Below, one piece after another: positions 42,733 through 53,689 of a stretch of DNA of 64,000 nt. Within the stretch, counting starts at the first letter, position 1; each line of letters begins with the position of its first letter. The DNA comes from Selaginella moellendorffii (taxonomy: Eukaryota > Streptophyta > Lycopodiopsida > Selaginellales > Selaginellaceae). The position numbers and the translations under genes are program-made. The notes beneath the pieces were generated by a model that had not been told where the DNA came from, searched no databases, and saw nothing but the letters and a program-made list of their open reading frames with translations. The stretch spans positions 259,348-323,347 of the forward strand of contig NW_003314366.1 of assembly GCF_000143415.4 (NCBI RefSeq), given 5' to 3'.

Positions 42733-44096
42733 CTGTCTGTGGGTGATAGGCTGTGCTGAATTTCAACTTGGTGCGATACTGTTCCAGGAGAGTCATCCAG
42801 AACCTACTGGTGAAGATCTTATCTCGATCTGAGATGATCTCTTCCGGTCTTCCCCGCACTCGAACCACTTGTTCGAAGAACAGCTTTGCCACACCTTCCG
42901 CATCCACCTCTGTTGTGGTGGGTATGAAGTGTGCCATTTTCAAAAATCGGTCCACCACCACGAATATCGCATCAAATCCCTCACTTGGGGGGAGTCCCGT
43001 GATGAAGTCCATCGTAAGACATTTCCACGGGCGATCTAGAATTGGGATGCTTTGCAACAAGCCCCCACTAGCCTTGGTCACGGCTTTTACCTGCTGACAT
43101 GTTGGACATGTCTTTACATAGTCTTGGACGTCCTTAGCCATATCTGGCCAATGGTACTTCCTTTTGAGTAAGCCCATCGTCTTGGGCACTCCACCGTGTC
43201 CCGCAAGAGGTCCGTCATGACACTCTTCTAAGGCCACCTTCCTTAGTTCCCCTTCTGGAACATACACCCTCGTTTGCTTGTAATAAATGAGTCCGTTGCG
43301 TTCTGCATAGCCCGTTTTCTCTTCCGTTGGCAGCTCACCTCTCTGGTGAGCTTCCCGCGCCTCTAGATTCCTCAGCAACACTTCCTGTGCTAGACCATCA
43401 TTCTCATATGCTGTCCGCACATCGTCCCAGAAGGTTGCTGTTGCGCTGGATATTGCCAACTTCAAGCTCGCTTTTCGACTTAGCGCATCCGCCACGATGT
43501 TGCTCTTCCCAGGCTTGTACAGAATTTCGCAATCAAACTCGGCCAAGGCATTGGCCCACCGACCTTGTTTCCCTCTTAGGTCGGGCTGTGACAAGAAGTG
43601 TTTCGTTGCCACATTGTCCGTGTAAACCTTGAAGTGTCTCCCAAGGTAGTGTCGCCACTCCTTGAGTGCCTTGACCACCGCAAACAATTCCTTCTCATGG
43701 GCAGGCCACTTCCGTTGAGCCTTGTCCAGCTTCTTCGAGAAGAACGCTACCGAATGGTTGTCTTGCTTCAGAACTGCGCCCAACGCAAAGTCCGAAGCAT
43801 CCGTTTCTACCTCAAAGTCCTTACCAAAGTCTGGCAATGCCAATACGGGAGCCTTCCTCAACTTCCCTTTGAGGTGGACGAATGCCGCCTCGCATTCTGC
43901 TGTCCATACCATCTTCCTTTTTCCTGTTTGGTCTGTTAAGGGCAGGGCTACTCTCGAATAGTGTCTGATAAACTTTCGATAGTAGTTGCATAGCCCCAGG
44001 AACGCCCTCAACTCATGTACATTCGATGGTCGCTCCCATTCCTGGATCGCTTGGACCTTCTCCGGGTCCACCTTGAGCCCGTCCTGGCCCACCACA

Positions 44097-44291
44097 TGTA
44101 AACTCCTGAGTTTGGACTTCCCGGGAGGTCACCCAGCCCAGTACTATTCAAACCCAAGGACGCTTAACTCCAAAATATCCCAAGACCCTTAACCGATTGG
44201 AAAAGGGGGTGCACTCTTATTCATGGGCCCTTTCCCTCTATATTTGAACCCCATGGATTGTCTCTCAAGTCGTTCCCTTTGGTTGCTTACA
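44097..44291 (-). mobile_element. Family C (Cassandra-like) solo LTR inside pol
   Basis: This is 195 bp from TGTAAACTCCTGAG to GGTTGCTTACA with perfect target duplication CCACA (44092-44096, 44292-44296). It interrupts the reverse transcriptase to RNase H connection between FLGHV and VGQDGL. The 5S-like block at 44114-44171 is among the best preserved (TTAAGCGTCCTTGGG, GGGTGACCTCCCGGGAAGTC). It is younger than the family A element. Confidence 0.9.
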
Positions 44292-44296
44292 CCACA

Positions 44297-45348
44297 TGCC
44301 CGAGAAACTTTACCTCTTGTTGAGCAAAGTCACATTTGCTCTCTTTAGCATACAGTTTGTGTTCCCTTAGTTTCTCAAACACCTTCGCCAAGTGTTTGGC
44401 ATGCTCCTCTAGCGTCTCGCTATAGATCAGGATGTCGTCAATATAGACGACCACGAAGTGATCCAGATAGGGTACAAAGATGTGGTTCATCAACGCCGAA
44501 AACGTTGCCGGCGCATTGCACAGCCCAAAGGGCATCACTAGAAACTCAAAGCTCCCATACCTTGTTCGACAAGTTGTCTTCTCGACATCTTCCTCAGCTA
44601 CCCTGATCTGGTAGTATCCTGACCTTAGGTCAATCCTCGAGAAGTATTTTGCCTTTCCCAACCTATCGAACAGGTCCTCAATCCTTGGCAAACGGTACTT
44701 GTTCTTCTTGGTATACTTGTTGAGCAACCGGTAATCTATGCACATGCGCATAGATCCATCTTTCTTTTTCACAAATAATACCGGCGCCCCATACGGCAAC
44801 TTGCTCAACCTAACATACCCTTTGTCCACCAACTCCTCTAGTTGGCACTTGAGCTCCTTGAGTTCCTTTTCGTTCAAACGATAGGGTGGACGAACCACCA
44901 CCTCAGCGCCCTCGACCAGCTCAATCTTATGTTCTATCGGTCGTGCGGGGGGCAACCCCGCCGGTAGCTCCTCCGGCATGGTATCCTGGAATTGGTCCAA
45001 CACTCGCTGGATCACTAAAGGCACTTCTTCCGTTCTTGTCTTTTTGTCACTCTTCACCGAGAGTAAGCACAAAAAGGCTGCCTTAGTTCCTTTAGTGAGT
45101 TGTCCTCTCGTGGACACCAGGTTTAAGTAAGATTCTTTGGCCTTGCTTTGCCCTACCTTTACATCCTGGGCTTCCACCCTAGATCTTCTTCCTTGGGCAT
45201 TCGCCAGTACCACAAGGTTCCTACCTTGTCCATGTAGGGCTACCACGAACCGATTGAACCAATCCATTCCGAAGATCACGTCAAATCCCGCCATGTCCAA
45301 CACGGTGAAATCCATGTCTACCTTCCAAGTCCCCACTTCGACTCTCGC
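44297..45348 (-). pseudogene. Reverse transcriptase part of the family A polyprotein
   Basis: It continues the gag-protease frame after the TAA at 45349-45351. It begins with the end of the protease ([13 protein letters not shown]) and contains RT motifs [78 protein letters not shown] and the catalytic [11 protein letters not shown], ending in KFLGHV at the TRIM insertion. No stop occurs within this part. Confidence 0.85.
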
Positions 45349-46806
45349 TTATCGAAGTACCTCATCGGTGCTTTGGCTACCTTGAACAAACTCTATAGTC
45401 CTTGGTTCGCCTAGCCGCTGCACCGTTAGTCCGGCTTGCCGGACTATGTCTGCAGCCACAAAATTATCCGAAGCACCCGTGTCAATAAGGATCTTAACAA
45501 AGCTACCTCCGAGCTTCCCTCGGAGGGCTAGTAGATGTCGCGAACGACTCTCTACCAAAGTTGCTCGTGTAATGAGTAACTTTGAGTTAGGGACTGGATC
45601 ACATACCTCATTTTGGACTTCACCCGACTTGATGGCCATATTGGCTCTGGCCTTCTTCGGGTAGGGACATTCCCTCGAAAAGTGTCCCGCTTCACCGCAG
45701 TTGTAGCATACGTTGTTTCCCACGCTGCTATATGACTTGACCTTCTTATCCGTGGGTTTGTCTCTTTTCGCTTGACTCCCCCACGTACTTGCTCGCTGGC
45801 CACCGGATCTGCCTTTCCGGAACCCCGAGGACTCATTCTTAGAGAAACTCTTCTTGAATTTCCCTCTGCTAAACATTCCCTTCGGTTTGGCCCCTTTGTG
45901 AAACGTGGATCCCGACCCCGTCGTGTTCCCCTTTCGCAGGTTATCGTTGAAATGCACCTTGATGGCCGCATCCAACGCTTCCTTGTAGTTGGTCGGGTTC
46001 CAGCGCATCACCTCACCGCGAGCCCAGGTTTGCAAACCTGATATAAAGGCATGGAACGCATCCATATCCCCCATGTCCGTGACAAGTATCCTCTTTGCCA
46101 TGAACCCATTCACATATTCCTGGATGGTTCCAGTCTGCTTCAGCCTACTCAGCTCATCTCTCAGATGCAGAGTGGCATTCGGAGGAACGTATGTCGCGCG
46201 GATCCTCGCCTTCATCATGTCCCAGGTGGCCACCGGTCCTTCGTTGGCCTCCGTTGTTCTCCACCAAGACTTGGCATTATCTGCCAAGTATGGTTTTGCA
46301 CATGGGACCTTCTCCGAGCTCGGTAACCGTAACGCTCGGAAGTAGTCCTCCATATCGTAAAACCAATCCTCCACAACCTTATAGTCGTTCACTCCCTTGA
46401 ACACCGGTGGGGGCTTTGGTTTGTACTTGGGAACTGCCTGAAGGACTGATTCCACTTCGGTCTGTTCGACCTTGTCTGGTTTTGCCTCAGTCCCTGCCGA
46501 AGGGTCTGCACCTTCTGCGCTGCCTTCATCCGCAGTCTTTCGCTTTTTCTTCCGCTTCTCGTCACGCTTTAACTTGCGTACGAGAGTCTCCAGCAGGGCA
46601 TTGGTCTGTGCCAACTGTCCTTCTAGCACGTCCAATCGAGCCTTGGATGACCGAACCTCGCCACCGGACTCCTGTTTGGAAGTTTCCTCACTAGAGTCCT
46701 CCTCATGCAAGGATTCCTCATCCATAGCCTCTTGTTCAATCGGAGGCTCCAGCTCCGGCAGAGGTTCCGTCTCCGCCTGGGTTCGCTTACGCCCTGCCCT
46801 TGCCAT
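45349..46806 (-). CDS. Gag and protease of the family A element
   Basis: This is a 485-residue ORF from ATG 46806. An acidic N-terminus and a coiled-coil-like helix precede the capsid region (residues about 120-310, with DWFYDMEDYFRAL, WWRTTEAN and LRDELSRLKQTGTIQEYVNG). A basic linker leads to one zinc knuckle CYNCGEAGHFSREC, then the protease start with LIDTGASDNFVA. The frame ends at TAA 45349-45351 within protease. The next codons in the same frame continue the protease and pol, so CAA-to-TAA or stop readthrough are both possible. Confidence 0.85.
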   Translation of the reverse strand: MARAGRKRTQAETEPLPELEPPIEQEAMDEESLHEEDSSEETSKQESGGEVRSSKARLDVLEGQLAQTNALLETLVRKLKRDEKRKKKRKTADEGSAEGADPSAGTEAKPDKVEQTEVESVLQAVPKYKPKPPPVFKGVNDYKVVEDWFYDMEDYFRALRLPSSEKVPCAKPYLADNAKSWWRTTEANEGPVATWDMMKARIRATYVPPNATLHLRDELSRLKQTGTIQEYVNGFMAKRILVTDMGDMDAFHAFISGLQTWARGEVMRWNPTNYKEALDAAIKVHFNDNLRKGNTTGSGSTFHKGAKPKGMFSRGKFKKSFSKNESSGFRKGRSGGQRASTWGSQAKRDKPTDKKVKSYSSVGNNVCYNCGEAGHFSRECPYPKKARANMAIKSGEVQNEVCDPVPNSKLLITRATLVESRSRHLLALRGKLGGSFVKILIDTGASDNFVAADIVRQAGLTVQRLGEPRTIEFVQGSQSTDEVLR

Positions 46807-46865
46807 CTCCCAGCAATCCGCCTCTATCCTTCGCTAGAACTGAGATAAAGGCTCCGATACCAAAT

Positions 46866-47910
46866 TGTAAGCCACAAATTTTTCCTTTCCAATTTGCCAG
46901 CTTACCTCGTCTATCCATCCAACACTGCCTTGGCTTTTGCTAAGTTCCCTTGCCAAGGTTTTCGCCTATGGTACCAGCCCCTACTTGGTTTCAGCTACTC
47001 ACTGCACGAGCAACGGAGTGTTAGCCATCCTTCCACGGATTCCCAAATCACTCTCAATCCCCCTCCCCGGGTTAGACTGGACTTAAGGTTCGGCTACACT
47101 CCCCGCAAGCACAAGCAGCCAAGCACACCAAGCTTCCAGGTTCCTAACATCCCTTGGTACCACAAGACTTGATCATGGGACCCTCTAAATCCCAAGTCTT
47201 GAGTGCAACACTTGCTTCGGGACGCCGGGGCGAAACACCGTGGCCTAGCGGCCTGGTATGGGTACCTCTCGCCCCCCACTTCCATCCCGAAGGAAGGCCC
47301 AAGCCCCTAGGAAGGGCGAGGACCAATGAGCCGCATGGTACTCAAGTGGGGCACCACTCCACATGAGTCGGGAGCACCGCAATTGGTTTCCCTTTCGGGA
47401 GTGGGAGCTGCTCTTGAGCACTTCCTTGGATGGCCCCTCCGGCACCAGCCAAGTCCATGCTCACTCCCACCCAAGGCCCCTCGGTCCCAGTCTCAACCTC
47501 AAGTCGGTTTGGAAGCCCAACTGGAGAGTCCCTTCAAAACTGGTTCCTGGACCTCACTATCCCTACTATACTTTTGGAACCCCCTGCAGCCCCCCCCCCC
47601 TGGGAGACGCACGCTTTGGGCTTTCACCCCTTGACCCGTATTAGTATTTGGACTTAGTCTCTGGCTCGATCTCGGACCCGATTTCGGATCCGACTTCGGA
47701 TTCGGGTTCGGACTCGATCACGGACTCGATCTCGGACCCGATCTTGGACCCGACCTCGGACTCGACCTCGGACTCTATCTCGAACTCGGTCCTAGAGTCC
47801 ATCTTGGACTCGATCCTCGACTTGGTCCCATCCGATGAACTCTTTGTCATTTCGGTCAAGCTTTTGGGGATCCTTTAGCCTACAACATCTCGGGGAGTCG
47901 GTTCCTTACA
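46866..47910 (-). repeat. 5' LTR of the family A element
   Basis: This is a 1045-bp copy of the LTR at 40386. Most differences are C/T or G/A, and the C-tract is one base shorter. The primer site lies next to its inner edge at 46851-46863. Confidence 0.9.
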
Positions 47911-48255
47911 CATGGGTACTCTCCCCACCTTCCACCTTTGGGTGTTCTAGCTATGGGGCTAGAGTGAAATTTCGTTAAGTCACACTAAGTATCCAAGTAA
48001 ATAGTGCCACCCACGCTTGGACTAGGAGCATTGACCATTTGATCTCCCGGAGGAACTAGAGCTGGCTTTTGAACACTTTACTAAGTTACCCCACTTGTCA
48101 ATCCGTATTCATTTTAGCCTTAGACTCCTCAATGAATATATCATCACCCAACACATGGGTATAACCTTCCTAGGTCACGCTGGCCTTTTCTAGCCAAACT
48201 GGCTCCACTGGGGTCCAACCCCCACACTCTCCCTACTATACTTTTGGAACCCCCT

Positions 48256-49400
48256 TGTAAGCCACAAATTTTTCCTTTCCAATTTGCCAGCTTACCTCGA
48301 CTATCCGACCAACTCTGCCTTGGCTTGTGCTAAGTTCCCTTGCCAAGGTTCTCGCCTATGGTACCAGCTCCTACTTGGTCCTACTTGATTTCAGCTACTC
48401 ACTGCACAAGCAGCGGAGTGTTAGCCATCCATCTACGGATTCCCAAATCTCTCCCAATCCCCCTCCCTGGGTTAGACTGGACTTAAGGTTCGGCTACACT
48501 CCCCGCAGGCACAAGCAGCCAAGCACACCAAGCCTCCAGATTCCTAACACCCCAAGGTACCACAAGACTTGATCATAGGACCCTCTAAATCCCAAGCCTT
48601 GGGTGCAGCACTTGCTTCGGGACGTCGGGGCGAAACACCATGGCCTAACGGCCCGGCATGGGTACCTCTACCCCCCCACTTCCATCCCGAAGGGAAGGCC
48701 CAAGCCCCTAGGAAGGGCGAGGACCAATGAGCCACAAGGTACTCAAGTGGGGCACCACTCCACTTGAGCTAGGAGCACCGCAGTCGGTTTCCCTTTCGGG
48801 AGTGGGAGCTGCTCTTGAGCACTTCCCTGGGTGGCCCCTCCGGCACCACTCAGGCCCATGCTCACTCCCACCCAAGGCCCCTCGGCCCCAGTCTCAACCT
48901 CAAGTCAGTTTGGAAGCACCACTAGAGAGTTCCTTCAAGACTGGTTCCTGGACCTCACTATCCCTACTATACTTTTGGAACCCCCTGCAGCCCCCCCCCC
49001 GGGAGACGCATGCTTTGGGCTTTCACCCCTTGACCCGTATTAGTATTTGGACTTAGTCTCTGGCTCGATCTCGGACCTGATTTCGGATCCGACTTCGGAT
49101 TTGGTCTCGGACTCGATCTCGGACCCGATCTCGGACCCGACCTCGGACTCGACCTCGGACTCGGTCTCGGACCCAATTTCGGATCTCGGACTCCATCTCG
49201 AACTCGGTCTCGAACTCGGACTCGAACTCGGTCCCCAAGTCGGTCTCGGACTCGATTCCGGACTCTATCTCGAACTCGGTCCTAGAGTCGGTCTTGGACT
49301 CGATCCTCGACTTGGTCCCATCCGATGAACTCTTTGTCATTTCGGTCAAGCTTTTGGGGATCCTTTAGCCTACGACATCTCGGGGAGTCGGTTCCTTACA
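48256..49400 (-). mobile_element. Family A solo LTR (1145 bp)
   Basis: It runs from TGTAAGCCACAAATTTTTC to GTTCCTTACA and is flanked by CCCCT at 48251-48255 and 49401-49405. It is about 100 bp longer than the LTRs of the complete element because of a longer hexamer array (about 49050-49300). It is inserted into the C-tract border of a family B LTR. Confidence 0.88.
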
Positions 49401-50506
49401 CCCCTGCAGCACCACCCCCCCGCGGGATGATCGCTTGGCTTTCACCCAATAGCCTATATTAGTATTTGGACTTGGACTCGGACTCGGTCTCAGTCTCGGT
49501 CTTGGTCTCAATTCCATCTCGGACTCTATCTCGGGTCCATCTCGGACTCCATCTCCGGTTCATATCAGACTCCATCTCGGACTCCATCTCGATTCCATCT
49601 CAGACTCCATCTCAAACTCCATCTCGGGTCCATCTCGGACTCCATCTTGGGTCCATCTCAGACTCCATCTCGAGTCCATCTCAAACTCCATCTCAGACTC
49701 CATCTCAGGTCCATCTTGAACTCCATCTCGGACTCTATTTTGGGTCCATCTTGGACTCTATCTCAGGTTCATCTCAAACTCCATCTTAGGTCTATCTCGA
49801 ACTCCATCTCGGACTCCATCTCAAACCCCATTTTGGGTCCGTCTTGTGTTCCTTTTCTAGAGACTCACTTATTACTTGCTTCATACTCGTTCCTTGAGCA
49901 CTTCATTGAGAGTTCCACTGCCACTCTCAACTTTTCAAGTTGGAGCTTTTAGTCCAAATGTGTTATGCTAGTTTGGCTTTTGCTTTGGCCACTACCACGT
50001 GGCACCCTTTTGGCTCCACTTTGGGGCTTAGAGATTTATGCCTCACACTTCCCTGGGAACGATCGCTTTGGGCTTTCACCCCTTGACTTGTATTAGTATT
50101 CAGACTTAGACTTAATTTCGAACTCAATCTCGGACTCAATCTCGGACTCAGTCTCGGTCTCAGTCATGATCTCAGTCTTGGCCTTAGCCTTGGTCTTGGC
50201 CTCAATCTTGGACACAGTCTCGGTCTTAGTCTCGGCCTCAATCTTGGACCCGATCTCTATTTCCATCTTGGACTCAACCTCGGGCTCCATCTTGGACTTT
50301 ATTTTGAACTTCTTTTCAGACTCCTTTTTAAACTTCATTTTAGATTCAATTCTGACACTTCCATGTGTCATGACACTTGAAATTCCACTCTAGTTTCAAC
50401 TTTTCAAGTCGGAGTTTTTTATCTAAACGTGTTACATTCATTGAACTTCCACTTTTAACCACTGCTGTGTAGCAGCTCCACTTTGGGGCTTGAGATTTGT
50501 GTCTCA

Positions 50507-51160
50507 TAGTTTAATAATAATACTCTCAAAAAAATTTCAAATTAAACTTCAATGTAATACATTTATATTCTCTTAAAATATAAATATTGAGAAAAAATTA
50601 TTTTTAATGTTTTCTTTTTTAAATCTATTATTAATAACTCCACATTTATCAAAAATTAATAACTTCATACAGCAATTTTAGCTGTATATTTTTCAATGTC
50701 TTAGCATAGCAAATTAAATTAATATACTTTAACAGATGTTTCCTCAAACTTCTTCTCAATAGATTAAAGCATATCTCTAGGAATATCCTGTCCTCACAAA
50801 TAAGTTTCCCTGCCGAAGATTCCAGTCAGCTGACCGAATGTCCTAGTGCATATTCCTATCTCTACAGTGAAGGCGGCCATTTTGTGCTTTAGCCCCCGGG
50901 ACGAGGGCTTGGAGTGCAGTGCAAGATAAGCACGCGCCTTGCTAGGTCACTAGTCTGCTCGCCTCCAACGGGATCGTCCCTCGCCGGCCGTGCCTCCCAT
51001 CGCCACTGCTGCCTCTCCTCTCATTCCCTTGGCGGCCGGCAGGGCGACTTCGCGATTGAGAGGTATGGCATGGATTCGTGGCTTGGAATCTAGAATTTCA
51101 CTCGTGCCCGTGGCAGATCCACGCAATTTGGAAGCTAAAGATCTTGGAAGCTAATCTAGA
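50507..51160. other. AT-rich border and promoter region of the nuclease gene
   Basis: The AT-rich tail of the transposon nest ends at about 50800. From about 50860 the GC content rises, and a pyrimidine-rich stretch (about 50960-51060) precedes the gene. No ORF or RNA gene was recognised. Confidence 0.4.
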
Positions 51161-52599
51161 ATGGCCGTGACCTTGAATGCTCCGGTCATCAATGCTGCTT
51201 CCAACGCCCAGGGCTTGGCCGCTCTAAACCAGGACCTCGCGCTTGGCTGCTCCAACACTGCGTTGGGAATCGCGAAAGCTGGGATCCTTAAGAGTAAGCT
51301 ACTTGGAGCTCGCCCTTGCACTGGATTCTCGTCTCGACACCTCTCCCCGGCTAGGCTGCCTGTGAAATGCGGCTCCAGCTTCTACAGCGATGGAAACTTG
51401 GCGGATGATTCTATCCAGGACGATGAAAACTATATCAACTCCACTGTTTTGGAAGCTGGTAAGCTGTTTTGCAATAGCTTCTCTTACATCGATTCATGGA
51501 GATTTCTTTCCTTGTGTCTTCTTTAGTGGAGGTGAAGAGTGGAGCTGACGGTTTCATGATCACAATGCGAGATGGGCGTCACATAAGATGCGAGCACAAC
51601 AATGCTGATGGTGGTCACTTACCAGACTACGCACCACAGCCGGCAATTGTGCTCAAGATGGACGACGATAGTAACCTTCTTCTTCCAATAATCGTTTGTA
51701 AGTCACGCCATCTTTGAGTTTCAACAGCTGTCTAACGCTTTTTCTTGCGACTTGGTTTCCTTGCAGTGGAGTTACCCTGTGCAATGCTCATGGAAGCTGT
51801 GCGAAACATTCAAGTTGTAAGTTTCGCATTTTCCTTTTGATGGAAAACTATACCGTGTTTGTTACAGGCCAGACCAACAGTATACAATGTGATGAAAGAT
51901 ATGATTGAGCTGATGGGATATCAAGTACGTGAATGTTTCTGCTGGTTTTTTCTGCTTGTTCTGGATTGACAGCGACGTGGTGCAGCCCAAGCTTGTGCGC
52001 ATCACAAAACGGGTACACGAAGCTTATTTTGCAAGACTGTATCTTGCAAAGGTATTTTCAAGGTCACTTGTATAATCTATCGATGATGATGTTGCTTTTC
52101 GTTTGTTTCTTTTTGCAGGATGAGAATGGAACTCAGAAGATTTGCAGTCTCGACGTGCGTCCTTCGGATGCTATAAATCTTGCAGTTCGTTGCCAGGTAA
52201 AAATCAAATTTTCAATGCAGGCAACAGAAAATAAAAATATCTTCTCTCTTCTCAGGTTCCGATTCAAGTGAACAAGCAACTTGCCTATTGCGATGGTGTT
52301 CGCATCGTCAAGGAAGCCATGAGGCTGCCACTAAAAGGTTTCAAGGGACTATCATTGGACAGGTAACGCTCGCGAGTTTTCCCGGTAGCAAAGCAGCTGA
52401 TTAGTTTCTCTCCCCTAGGCCGGAATCTGGAACATGTACAGAGGCGGAAGAGTTCGTCCTGGTCCGTAGCATGATGGTTGCAGCTGTGGAGGAGCGCTAC
52501 AACGATGCAGCGCGCCTGAGAGACCAGCTCAGCAAGTTCCGTTCGTCCAAGAAGCGCCAGCAAGAGGTACGAGATGGACTTGCGATTTTGTTTTGGTGA
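51161..52599 (+). CDS. Bifunctional nuclease (BBD/DUF151 family) with UVR motif, plastid
   Basis: Eight exons (51161-51458, 51527-51697, 51767-51816, 51868-51924, 51986-52051, 52119-52196, 52256-52362, 52419-52599) give 335 residues. The first roughly 75 residues are Ala/Ser-rich with a serine/arginine segment, a likely plastid transit peptide. The DUF151 domain follows: LLPIIVLELPCAMLMEAVRN, PTVYNVMKDMIELMGYQPKL, YFARLYLAKDENGT, and the characteristic SLDVRPSDAINLAVRC. The C-terminus carries a UVR-like helix pair (EERYNDAARLRDQLSKF). In plants such proteins were described as nucleases with RNase and DNase activity linked to basal defence and abscisic acid responses. The exon 5 acceptor was chosen at 51985, since only this gives GYQPKLVRITKRV. 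Confidence 0.88.
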
Positions 52600-52919
52600 T
52601 GGACATGCACTGGTCTGGGTCTGGCAGGCGTAAAGCGTTCATGGTGGACGATTGTACATAAAACTAAAAGCAGCACTCTCTGTACAAAAGTAAGCACAGG
52701 TAGATGTACATAGAACACTACTGGAGAAAGCGGTAAGTTGAGAGCCTCCCTTTCTCTCTTTTCTCTCTCGCTCTCGCTCTCCCTCTCCCCACCATAGTCA
52801 CCGATTGTTTCAATTTTTCTCACTGTTCGAAGACAATGAAAAAGTTGATCAAAAGATAGAAGAGGTCTTTATCAAACAAACCACATATCAAACGTTCACA
52901 CAACTTCAGCAAAGGGTTC

Positions 52920-53671
52920 TCACCACCATCTGCGACATTGATTCCATCCCCAAGCACAAGCACTGTAGCATGGTCGATAGACATAGTTGTAGCAGGGCTG
53001 GGTCACGTACTGTGTGACATACCGCGTTACATACTGCGGTACGTACTGAGTTACGTACCGGGTGATGTACTGTGGTACATACCGGGTTACGTAACGGTTG
53101 ATGTACTGTGGTACATACTTGGTTATGTACTGTGGCACATATCGCGTTATGTACTCCTTCACTCGGATCACCTTGGGGGGCTGGTTCTTTAAGCGCTTGA
53201 TTTCCTCCTCCAAGCACCACACTCGATTCTGACACTCTTTCAGCTTAGTTCTGTCCCCTTCTCGCCCTTTCTCGCACTTCTCCAGTCTGATGGAGTCATC
53301 CCAGAGAGAGTTAGGAAGTGGATCCAGGAGAGAAACACCAGCACTTACTTGACTTCGACTTTCTTCTTATCCTCCTTGGCGTGATTCTTCTCCTCCCTGC
53401 ACTTGTTGAGGTCGACAGTGAGCTTCTCGCAATCGCACTTCTTCTTCCCGCCCTCGATGCAGTCGATAAGGCGCGCGTTCAGCTTGGCGTTCTCGGCCTC
53501 TAAGCGGCTCTTGGTGGAAACCAAGCCGTCGTGTTGAGCGACATGGTCCCAGTACTTGCTCAAGTTGTCCCTTAGATCATTCCTGTCCTGAGGCATCATA
53601 ACATATACATTACCAGCAAATGCCGCCCGGTCCAAAGTCTGGAGCATGTCTTGCTTGCTTGGTGGAGCCAT
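52920..53671 (-). CDS. Coiled-coil protein with tyrosine-rich tetrapeptide repeat, unrecognised
   Basis: Two exons, complement(53349-53671) and complement(52920-53286), with a 62-nt GT-AG intron give 229 residues. The start is the first ATG (MAPPSKQDML). Residues about 40-145 are charged heptad-like helix with regularly placed Cys (KKKCDCEKLTVDLNKCREEK). From about residue 147, VIRVKEY leads into 17-18 tandem tetrapeptides of the form Y-V/I-T/P/N-R/Q/K (YITRYVPQYITKYVPQ and so on), then a Cys/Tyr/Trp-rich end. Alternating small and aromatic residues suggest beta-strands. I know no family with this layout. Splicing keeps the frame exactly, which supports a real gene. No signal peptide is seen. 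Confidence 0.7.
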
Positions 53672-53689
53672 CCTCCAGAAACAAATCAC

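Larger units (their letters stand above)
41835..44096 (-). pseudogene. Pol 3' part: RNase H, integrase, chromodomain, with two candidate introns
   Basis: Exon-like pieces complement(42733-44096), complement(42269-42686) and complement(41835-42216) give one frame when 42687-42732 and 42217-42268 are removed. RNase H: VETDASDFALGAVLKQ, VYTDNVATKHFL, ADALSRK. Integrase: the HHCC finger in GHGGVPKTMGLLKRKYHWPD with CPTCQQ, catalytic Asp in LTMDFITGLP and ISDRDKIF, and after splicing HPQTDGQTERVN with the third acidic residue. The C-terminus has RFAGPYEIE and a chromodomain (EVEAILNARKSKR, FHVKWKGFP, ATWEPEENL). One TAG at 42559-42561 replaces a sense codon after CYNNSPH. The N-terminal end is cut by the TRIM solo LTR. 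Confidence 0.8.
40386..47910 (-). mobile_element. Nearly complete Ty3/gypsy chromovirus (family A), 7.5 kb
   Basis: Two LTRs (40386-41431 and 46866-47910) begin TGTAAGCC and end GTTCCTTACA. By eye they differ at about nine positions plus one C-tract length change, and they are flanked by the perfect duplication CATGG (40381-40385, 47911-47915). Next to the right LTR is CTCCGATACCAAA, complementary to the 3' end of initiator-Met tRNA. On the minus strand follow gag with a zinc knuckle, protease, reverse transcriptase, RNase H, integrase and a chromodomain, the Ty3/gypsy order of chromoviruses. It is disabled by an in-frame TAA after protease, a TRIM solo LTR in pol, and a TAG in integrase. It is inserted in a family B LTR. 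Confidence 0.92.
39711..50047 (-). mobile_element. Younger family B LTR, split by a family A element and a solo A LTR
   Basis: Pieces at 39711-40385, 47916-48255 and 49406-50047 read through as one minus-strand B LTR (TGTAAGCAACTAAATTTTTC to ATGCCTCACA) once the two family A insertions are removed. It is inserted in the poly-C tract of an older B LTR. The flanks (TCTCT, CTTCC) do not form a clear target duplication. It shares the TRIM insertion site with the older copy. Confidence 0.6.
36815..50506 (-). mobile_element. Outer family B LTR (B-old), split by several younger insertions
   Basis: The pieces of one minus-strand B LTR can be followed: TGTAAG at 36815-36820, 37939-38713, 39266 to about 39710 ending in the C-tract, and about 50048-50506 ending TGTGTCTCATA. 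In between lie a family A LTR (36821), a TRIM (38714), the assembly gap, and a younger B LTR (39711-50047) that itself contains the full family A element and a solo A LTR. The primer-site remnant at 36801-36813 suggests this was the 5' LTR of the decayed element to the left. Confidence 0.55.

Noticed and set aside
39711-50047. Calling the inner B LTR a proven insertion by target duplication
   Set aside because: The flanks TCTCT and CTTCC do not match well; only the read-through of the older LTR supports it, so no duplication is claimed.
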